Shown piece after piece: positions 6,588-10,929 of a stretch of DNA of 10,929 nucleotides. The notes under the pieces were generated by a model, which saw only the letters and a list, made by a program, of their open reading frames with translations, searched no databases and had not been told where the DNA came from. Both the position numbers and the translations under genes were made by a program. The stretch comes from Clostridia bacterium (lineage in GTDB: Bacteria; Bacillota; Clostridia; Christensenellales; Borkfalkiaceae), in NCBI GenBank assembly GCA_017505675.1, contig JAFVOV010000050.1, positions 1 through 10,929 of the forward strand. Reading direction: 5' to 3'. The first letter of the stretch is position 1. Every line of letters starts with the position of its first letter.

Positions 6588-6616
6588 ATTTTAATATATA
6601 CGACCTAAACTGTCAA
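6588..6616 (-). promoter_or_regulatory. Promoter of the GT4 glycosyltransferase gene
   Basis: On the minus strand TTGACA (6611-6616) and TAAAAT (6588-6593) are separated by 17 bases. The predicted start near 6581 gives a 5'UTR of only about 18 nt, just enough for the GAGGAGG ribosome binding site at 6570-6576. Confidence 0.75.
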
Positions 6617-6636
6617 GCCATTTTTAGGAAAATGCC
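6617..6636. promoter_or_regulatory. Near-palindrome between two divergent promoters
   Basis: GCCATTTT-TAGG-AAAATGCC is an inverted repeat with one mismatched pair out of eight. It directly abuts the -35 box of the minus promoter and ends 8 bases before the -35 box of the plus promoter. The position suits an operator acting on both genes. No cognate regulator is encoded in the window, and an AT-rich near-palindrome can arise by chance. Confidence 0.35.
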
Positions 6637-6644
6637 TTATTCCG

Positions 6645-6673
6645 TTGACTTTTATTAGAGTTTAAATTATAAT
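6645..6673 (+). promoter_or_regulatory. Promoter of the flippase-like gene, abutting its start codon
   Basis: TTGACT (6645-6650) and a perfect TATAAT (6668-6673) are separated by 17 bases. The expected transcription start is near 6680, while the ATG is at 6682. There is no room for a ribosome binding site between them, so the mRNA is predicted to be leaderless. Confidence 0.75.
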
Positions 6674-6681
6674 GTTGCTAT

Positions 6682-8103
6682 ATGAGAAGAAAGAAAAATT
6701 CACCCGTAATTACCAAAATTGATATGGATGAAAATTCCGAACCTATTATTGTTGAAGTATCGGAAAAGGAATTTTTAGCCCACGCAAACCACGAAGAAGT
6801 TGACATTCAAAAAGCCGATTTCGTTGAGATGAAAAGCGATAAAACTATCGGCAAGCAAATGGCAATGAAGCGTATTTTTGGTATTACCAAAGACGATATT
6901 ATTTATAAAAGGCAAAAAACTTTCAAAACGGTTATTTCTATACTGTTTATTGTTTTTATGGTGGGCGTTCTTGCCTTTACCGCGTATAAAGACTTTTTTG
7001 CTTCAGGTAGACCCGTTACTACTTGGGAAGATATTAAACAAATTTTTTTATCAAACTGGGTTTTCTTACTTTTAGCAATTCTTTCTTTAGGACTTTTTTA
7101 TTTCTTTAAAGGGTTTAAACTATCCGTACTTTGCAAATCTCTTACTAAAAAATATCATTTTAGAACTTGTATGGAAACGGGGATAGTAGGGCTTTACTAT
7201 AATAATATTACCCCCCTTGCCGTAGGCGGTCAACCGTTTGAAATTTATCACCTTTCAAAACACGGCGTTCATGGTGGCGTTGCATCTTCAATGCCGATAG
7301 CGGCGTACTTTCTAAACCAAATTGCGTTCGTTCTATTATCTGCGGTGTCCCTAATATTTTTAAAAACCAACGTACTAAACACCCCTGAAGGTTTAGTTTC
7401 AGCATTCGGAACGGAATTCCAAGTTTTAGCAATAATAGGTTTATCCACCTGTATTTTAGCGCCTTTCTTGGTAATCGTTTTCTGCTTGATGCCAAAAGTG
7501 GGCGCGGCGCTCGTTCATTTCGTTATATGGCTTGGCAGTAAACTGCGCATTATAAGAACGCCCGAACAAACGGAAGCAAAAACGGTTAAAAACGTTATTC
7601 ATAACGCAAGGTGTCTTAAAAAACTTGCGCGTAAACCTTTGGTTGCATTAACGGCGTTTATTATAAGTTTACTTGAAAATATCGCTTGCGCGTCAATAGC
7701 CTTTTTCTCACTTAAATTCTTCGGCTTTACTACTGGCGTAACGGAAAGTTTTATAATGGAATGGCTACAAGTTTTGCAAATTACTTTCTTGCTTTTCGTG
7801 GCGGTGTCATTCGTTCCCACGCCCGGTAACGTTGGCGCGTCAGACTTATCGTTCTTCGTTCTATTCTCTTTTGGTCTAACGGCAGGTCTTGCATTCCCCG
7901 CAATGATGGTATGGCGCGGTCTTGGTTTTTATAGCACAATTTTAATAGGATTTTTATTCGCTACCTTTAAGAAAAAATCAGAACTTAAACAAGCGGAAAA
8001 AGAAGCGCAATTTGCAACGCTTGAAGAATGTGAAAGCCAACCCCCTATTGAAACGGCAAGCGTGTTGGACGATAGCGAAGACACCAATATAGAAGAAAAT
8101 TAA
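6682..8103 (+). CDS. Flippase-like membrane protein, LPG_synthase_TM (YbhN/UPF0104) family
   Basis: This is a multi-pass membrane protein related to the transmembrane half of MprF, the part that flips aminoacylated lipids. About 70 hydrophilic residues precede some eight or more hydrophobic segments (roughly 84-101, 121-143, 202-228, 245-270, 320-345, 360-380, 388-405, 411-428), and a charged tail of about 45 residues follows. Family signatures are NNITPLAVGGQPFEIYHLSK (174-193) and FVPTPGNVGASDLSFF (377-392), the P-T-P-G-x-x-G-x-S/E loop. No MprF catalytic domain is attached, so it should transport rather than aminoacylate; the lipid moved is unknown. Its neighbour on the opposite strand is a GT4 enzyme, which suggests a shared glycolipid route. 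The ATG at 6682 has an in-frame stop just upstream (6670-6672) and no Shine-Dalgarno. Internal ATGs (6724 and later) also lack one, so the first ATG is kept. Confidence 0.85.
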   Translation: MRRKKNSPVITKIDMDENSEPIIVEVSEKEFLAHANHEEVDIQKADFVEMKSDKTIGKQMAMKRIFGITKDDIIYKRQKTFKTVISILFIVFMVGVLAFTAYKDFFASGRPVTTWEDIKQIFLSNWVFLLLAILSLGLFYFFKGFKLSVLCKSLTKKYHFRTCMETGIVGLYYNNITPLAVGGQPFEIYHLSKHGVHGGVASSMPIAAYFLNQIAFVLLSAVSLIFLKTNVLNTPEGLVSAFGTEFQVLAIIGLSTCILAPFLVIVFCLMPKVGAALVHFVIWLGSKLRIIRTPEQTEAKTVKNVIHNARCLKKLARKPLVALTAFIISLLENIACASIAFFSLKFFGFTTGVTESFIMEWLQVLQITFLLFVAVSFVPTPGNVGASDLSFFVLFSFGLTAGLAFPAMMVWRGLGFYSTILIGFLFATFKKKSELKQAEKEAQFATLEECESQPPIETASVLDDSEDTNIEEN

Positions 8104-8118
8104 AAAATTTTAAAACTT

Positions 8119-8150
8119 AAAAGAGCCTTAAAAAGGCTCTTTTTTATTAT
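8119..8150. terminator. Bidirectional intrinsic terminator
   Basis: AAAAGAGCCTT (8119-8129) pairs perfectly with AAGGCTCTTTT (8133-8143) across an AAA loop, followed by a T-tract to about 8150. It stands between the convergent flippase-like gene (plus) and the unknown gene (minus). The A-rich left flank provides a usable T-tract for the minus strand as well. Confidence 0.93.
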
Positions 8151-8157
8151 TAAATTT

Positions 8158-8790
8158 TTACCAACTTTCTAATTGATATTCTTCCCCTTTGTATCTTAAA
8201 TAAATTCGGTATTCAGTGTCATAACGACCTTCCCAACAATCAACCGATAATTCATACTCTTTATAAACATTTTCGTTTTGTTTAATTTGTTTTTCTATCT
8301 CTTCTCTTAAACTGTAAAAAACCACGTATTTTAACGCCCGTAAAGTTTCTTCACTAATATGCTCTAATTTATAATCTTTAAATGAATATCCCGCAAACCC
8401 GTTAGCATCTACAAACACGCTATAATTATGCTCTATAAAATTCATTTTTAAATGCTCGTTGCAAATACTCTTTTTTGAACTAAAAAAGTCATTTTTATAA
8501 TTCTCTATTGCATCTTGAAAAAAAGGAAGTTTTGTTTTAAAGTAGTTACAGCAATCGTTAATCAATACCTGATTTTTAGCATCAAAATTTTTTATTTGAC
8601 ACCTATAAACCAACTTTTTGATAGGACGATAAAAGCACAAATACAAAAAGCCAAAAGGAATAAAAAATAAAATTAAAAAGGTACTATCATAAAGCGAACG
8701 ACCTGATAGCAAATATTTCGTTCTATTAAGTCTTTCGTCTACTTTTTTAGATAGTTTTTTTATATCCTTATATAATTTTTGGTTTTTCAT
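8158..8790 (-). CDS. Unrecognised small membrane protein behind a structured leader
   Basis: The 210-residue product matches no family I know. It has a lysine-rich N-terminus (about 1-33), one or two closely spaced hydrophobic segments at about 36-57 (STFLILFFIPFGFLYLCFY), a basic stretch, and then a soluble region of about 150 residues that is probably cytoplasmic. The C-terminal end is rich in Tyr, Glu and Trp (YRIYLRYKGEEYQLESW) and looks like beta strands. I chose the ATG at 8788-8790 because AAGGAG (8798-8803) lies 7 bases upstream. The frame extends to 8847, but those 19 codons lie inside the leader terminator. The DNA is AT-rich: 14, 17 and 17 G+C per 60 bases in three rows I counted (8401-8460, 8461-8520, 8521-8580), against 27-35 in sampled rows of lysS, the GT4 gene and the flippase gene. 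glf has some similarly poor rows. Confidence 0.72.
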   Translation of the reverse strand: MKNQKLYKDIKKLSKKVDERLNRTKYLLSGRSLYDSTFLILFFIPFGFLYLCFYRPIKKLVYRCQIKNFDAKNQVLINDCCNYFKTKLPFFQDAIENYKNDFFSSKKSICNEHLKMNFIEHNYSVFVDANGFAGYSFKDYKLEHISEETLRALKYVVFYSLREEIEKQIKQNENVYKEYELSVDCWEGRYDTEYRIYLRYKGEEYQLESW

Positions 8791-8803
8791 AAAATTTCTC
8801 CTT

Positions 8804-8837
8804 AAATAAAAAAGTGCGCCAACCGAAGTTAGCGCAC
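8804..8837 (-). terminator. Leader terminator with UUCG tetraloop, abutting a ribosome binding site
   Basis: On the minus strand GTGCGC-T-AAC-TTCG-GTT-G-GCGCAC forms a ten-pair stem (one T-G wobble) closed by a TTCG loop, followed by TTTTTTATTT. The very next bases are the AAGGAG ribosome binding site (8803-8798) of the unknown gene. No independent promoter fits between, so the gene should be expressed only by read-through or antitermination. Confidence 0.9.
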
Positions 8838-8855
8838 AAAAACGCAAACTCCGTT
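8821..8855 (-). promoter_or_regulatory. Antiterminator-like helix competing with the leader terminator
   Basis: On the minus strand AACGGAGTT-T-GCG (8855-8843) can pair with CGC-T-AACTTCGGTT (8834-8821): about twelve pairs with one wobble, one bulged G and one T-T mismatch. It would occupy the whole left half and loop of the terminator except its first three bases. The two folds are mutually exclusive, as in transcription-attenuating leaders. The pairing is by eye. Confidence 0.5.
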
Positions 8856-9021
8856 GTTGTCACACAAATCTCAATATAGCCGTAGGATAACCTATCGTAG
8901 TTAATCAAGTGGAATTTGCATTTTTTCAAATTCAATGATTAACTAAAATAAGCAAAATTATCCCTTTAAAAAAATAAAGAGTTATCCCTATAACTGACTA
9001 TTTAATTTGTGTGACGAATAT

Positions 9022-9050
9022 AGTATAGCAAAAACTGAAAAATTAATCAA
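9022..9050 (-). promoter_or_regulatory. Promoter of the structured leader
   Basis: On the minus strand TTGATT (9045-9050) and TATACT (9022-9027) are separated by 17 bases. TGC just before the -10 gives an extended -10. The expected start, 7 bases downstream, falls at about 9015, the first base of the closing helix of the leader. Confidence 0.7.
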
Positions 9051-9064
9051 GAAATTTTATGATT

Positions 9065-9096
9065 AAAAAAACTCGGCTTTTAACAAGTCGAGTTTT
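9065..9096 (-). terminator. Terminator of the glf operon
   Basis: On the minus strand AAAACTCG (9096-9089) pairs with CGAGTTTT (9075-9068). The inner CTT/AAG pairs follow after an A-C mismatch, with a short loop, and the hairpin runs into a T-tract to 9065. It lies just after the glf stop and upstream of the leader promoter, isolating the two transcription units. Confidence 0.85.
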
Positions 9097-9104
9097 AATT
9101 TTGT

Positions 9105-10259
9105 TTATTCTACGGTGTCGCCCGTAATTTCTTCGTATAAAAGCATTGCGTTTTTAACTGCTACGTCCATATTTATATATTTATAATTTGCAAGACGACC
9201 TAGAAGATATAAGTTTTTATATTGCTTTGCTTCTTCTTCATACTTTTTATAATGCTCGTAATTTTTAGATATCGGAATAGGATAATAAGGTATATTTTTA
9301 CCCTTTTTAAACGGCTTTGAATATTCTTTTACTATAACCGTGTTTTCTTTTTGTTCGCAAGTGAACTTGCTAAACTCCGATATTCTAGTATATTTATGTG
9401 AAGTTGTATAGTTCACAACCGCCGCCGGTTGATAAGACGGCTTTTTAATAGTTTCAAACTTAAACTTTAAACTTCTATAGGGCAGAACGCCGTATTTATA
9501 ATCAAACAACTCGTCAACGCAACCGGTATAAATAAGCGTGCCGTCTAAAGGCTTTCCACCAAAATAAATTTGCCCGTCTGATAAGGTAAGTTCTTTTTTA
9601 GCGTCCGTTTTGAGTTTTAATTTTATTTTTGGGTGGCGCAAAATATTTGAAATCATTGCGCTAAAACCTTCCGCTGGCATAAACTGAAACTCGTCGGTAA
9701 AATATCTGTCTTCTTCAGAAAGATAAACGGGAACTCTATTCATAACCGCTTCGCCAAGTTGTTCGGGTTTAAAGCCCCATTGCTTTAAGGTATAAATGTA
9801 GAAAATGTTTTTATAAACGAAATCCGCAAACTTTCTTATTTCTTCAGATTGATGTTTTTTAAGTTGCAAGATAGGCACTTTTTTGCCTTCGCCTATCTCG
9901 CTTATAAGCGTTTCTTTTATTCTTTCGGCTTTTTCTTTAGGGTATAAAGAAAACAGCGCCGTCAAATTAAACGGAACGGGTACTAATTTATCTTTTCTAA
10001 CTTTAGCCAAAACCCTATGCTCGTATTTTTTCCATTCGGTAAACTTTGATAAAAAATCAAAAACTTGTTTATCGCTAGTATGAAAAATATGCGGTCCGTA
10101 CGGTTGAACGGTTATGCCGTTTTTATCAACGTAATCGTATGCGTTACCGCCGATATTTTCTCTTTTATCTATCACTATAACTTCATTGCCACTTTCAGCA
10201 AGAAGTCTTGCTATAGTAGCGCCGGAAAGCCCTGCGCCTACGATAATAATCTTTTCCAT
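9105..10259 (-). CDS. glf: UDP-galactopyranose mutase
   Basis: Glf is a flavoenzyme that interconverts UDP-galactopyranose and UDP-galactofuranose, the donor for galactofuranose in surface polysaccharides. The 384-residue length is normal. The FAD-binding Rossmann motif is at the N-terminus (IIIVGAGLSGATIARLL, about 4-20), followed by the acidic strand end VIDKRENIGGNAYD (29-42) and GPHIFHT (55-61), all typical of the family. Further signatures are the Tyr-Thr-x-x-Gln-Trp region (IYTLKQWGFKP), RVPVYLSEEDRYFTDEFQFMP, and the C-terminal GRLANYKYINMDVAVKNAM, which binds flavin. The ATG at 10257-10259 has AAGGGG (10265-10270) five bases upstream. It starts 20 bases after the aminotransferase stop, so the two share a transcript. 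No glycan gene cluster is adjacent in the window; the acceptor pathway lies elsewhere. Confidence 0.96.
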   Translation of the reverse strand: MEKIIIVGAGLSGATIARLLAESGNEVIVIDKRENIGGNAYDYVDKNGITVQPYGPHIFHTSDKQVFDFLSKFTEWKKYEHRVLAKVRKDKLVPVPFNLTALFSLYPKEKAERIKETLISEIGEGKKVPILQLKKHQSEEIRKFADFVYKNIFYIYTLKQWGFKPEQLGEAVMNRVPVYLSEEDRYFTDEFQFMPAEGFSAMISNILRHPKIKLKLKTDAKKELTLSDGQIYFGGKPLDGTLIYTGCVDELFDYKYGVLPYRSLKFKFETIKKPSYQPAAVVNYTTSHKYTRISEFSKFTCEQKENTVIVKEYSKPFKKGKNIPYYPIPISKNYEHYKKYEEEAKQYKNLYLLGRLANYKYINMDVAVKNAMLLYEEITGDTVE

Positions 10260-10279
10260 AAATTCCCCTTTTAATTCGG

Positions 10280-10929
10280 TTAGCGTTTTAGTTCTTTAAT
10301 AAACTCCGCTATTCTTTCGGTGGCTTCTGCAAGATTTTTCATTGAATACGCATAAGAACATCTTACGTAATATTTACCGAATTCCCCAAAAGCATTGCCC
10401 GGAACGACTGCAACTTTTTTAGATTCTAAAAGTTTAGTTGCAAATTCTTCGCCCGTCATACCGGTTTCTTTAACGGACGGGAATATGTAAAACGAACCTT
10501 TTGGCTCGAAACAGTTAAGCCCCATATCGTTAAAAGTTTTAAACATAAATTTTCTGCGCCTATCGTATTCTTCGCGCATTTCTTTAACCGAAGAAAATCC
10601 GTCTTCCTTACCGCGCTTTAACGCTGCAAGCGCTGCGTGTTGGGAAAAAATAGGCGCGCAAATAATTGCGTATTGATGAATTTTAAGCATTGCCGCAGTA
10701 ATACTTTCTGGCGCGCAAACGTACCCAACGCGCCACCCCGTCATAGCAAACGCTTTTGAAAACCCGCCGATTAACACAACCCTATCTTTAAGTTCACTAA
10801 AAGACGCTATCGAAACGTGCGCTTTTCCATAAGTTAGTTCGGCGTAAATTTCATCTGAAACAACTAAAAGGTCGTGCTTTAATATCACGGGAATAATTTT
10901 TTCAATATATTCTTTTTCCATCACCCCGC
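10280..10929 (-). CDS. Aminotransferase class I/II, PLP-dependent, C-terminal part
   Basis: The gene enters from the right edge, so its N-terminal part is missing and the frame is open to the last base. The visible portion holds the PLP-binding half of a fold-type I aminotransferase: an SDEIYAELTY segment, whose Asp and Tyr contact the cofactor, then GGFSKAFAMTGWRVGYVCAP with the Schiff-base Lys. The C-terminal small domain has GSFYIFPSV and ends with VRCSYAYSMKNLAEATERI, whose first Arg binds the substrate carboxylate. The pattern is that of aspartate/aromatic-type enzymes (AspC/PatA-like); substrate cannot be fixed. The bases just before position 10924 read Gly-Val-Met in frame, consistent with the internal NPTGxV region rather than a start, so the ATG at 10921 should not be used as the gene start. 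It precedes glf by 20 bases in one operon. Confidence 0.92.
   Translation of the reverse strand, partial: GVMEKEYIEKIIPVILKHDLLVVSDEIYAELTYGKAHVSIASFSELKDRVVLIGGFSKAFAMTGWRVGYVCAPESITAAMLKIHQYAIICAPIFSQHAALAALKRGKEDGFSSVKEMREEYDRRRKFMFKTFNDMGLNCFEPKGSFYIFPSVKETGMTGEEFATKLLESKKVAVVPGNAFGEFGKYYVRCSYAYSMKNLAEATERIAEFIKELKR

Larger units (their letters stand above)
8804..9015 (-). ncRNA. Structured leader RNA, candidate riboswitch or attenuator of unknown class
   Basis: Reading the minus strand, the predicted transcript starts at 9015, exactly at the 5' arm of a closing helix: GTCACACAAAT (9015-9005) pairs perfectly with ATTTGTGTGAC (8869-8859). Inside are a hairpin at 8980-8995 (AGTTAT/ATAACT, loop AGGG), a large hairpin at 8899-8944 (9-bp outer stem AGTTAATCA/TGATTAACT and 7-bp inner stem GAATTTG/CAAATTC), and a small hairpin at 8881-8897 with a bulge. 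RNA GGAUAAC at 8987-8981 can pair with GUUAUCC at 8891-8885, a possible pseudoknot. The octamer AGGGAUAA occurs twice (8989-8982 and 8965-8958). After the helix come an antiterminator-like helix, a terminator and the downstream gene's ribosome binding site. It fits none of the common aptamer consensus sequences I know (TPP, SAM, FMN, lysine, glycine, cobalamin, T-box). It could also be a standalone ncRNA. Confidence 0.65.

Noticed and set aside
8791..8847. N-terminal extension of the unknown gene by 19 residues
   Set aside because: These codons span the leader terminator and the ribosome binding site, so they are untranslated leader.
8859..9015. Miniature inverted-repeat transposon: 157 bp with 11-bp terminal inverted repeats
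   Set aside because: No target-site duplication is visible in the flanks, and the repeat end coincides with a predicted transcription start followed by a terminator, which an RNA structure explains better. A search for further genomic copies would settle it.
8804..9015. T-box leader
   Set aside because: No conserved T-box sequence (UGGNACC type) before the terminator, and the downstream gene is not a synthetase or amino-acid gene.

Overview
The window looks like chromosomal DNA from a low-GC Bacillota (Firmicutes), most likely an uncultured Clostridia lineage. The reasons are Shine-Dalgarno sites of the AAGGAG/GGAGG type, near-consensus sigma-A promoters (TTGACA-N17-TATAAT), a greA-lysS gene pair, a DUF1540-type cysteine-rich mini-protein, and short GC-hairpin/T-tract terminators. 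No phage, insertion sequence, CRISPR array, tRNA or rRNA is visible.

Layout. (1) Positions 1-3233, minus strand: a compact housekeeping operon with a strong promoter, greA - lysS - a membrane-anchored protein of unknown function - tmk (cut by the left edge), with gaps of only 8-20 bases. (2) 3240-3500: a non-coding gap with its own strong plus-strand promoter, potential hairpins and a perfect palindromic terminator, so a candidate small RNA. (3) 3498-4215: a 48-residue cysteine-rich DUF1540-like protein diverging from rplI (ribosomal protein bL9). (4) 4299-5393: a secreted, probably lipid-anchored protein with three degenerate repeats, ending in a bidirectional terminator. (5) 5439-8103: a divergent pair, a GT4 glycosyltransferase (minus) and a flippase-like LPG_synthase_TM membrane protein (plus). 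Two good promoters lie back to back with a near-palindrome between their -35 boxes. The flippase promoter sits so close to the start codon that its mRNA should be leaderless. (6) 8158-9050: an unrecognised small membrane protein preceded by a structured leader of about 210 nt. (7) 9065-10929: glf (UDP-galactopyranose mutase) behind a class I/II aminotransferase that runs off the right edge.

The most unusual item is the leader at 8804-9015 (minus). A sigma-A-type promoter with an extended -10 places the transcript start at the first base of an 11-bp closing helix. Inside the helix are three hairpins and a 7-base complementarity that could form a pseudoknot. After it come an intrinsic terminator and a mutually exclusive antiterminator-like helix, and the terminator U-tract abuts the ribosome binding site of the unknown gene. 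This is the architecture of a riboswitch or attenuator, but I do not recognise the aptamer as a known class. The gene it would control is also unrecognised.

Functionally, GT4 plus flippase-like protein suggests glycolipid or envelope-polymer assembly. Glf supplies UDP-galactofuranose for surface glycans. The rest is core transcription, translation and nucleotide metabolism. Nothing in the sequence proves that the GT4/flippase pair and glf act in one pathway.
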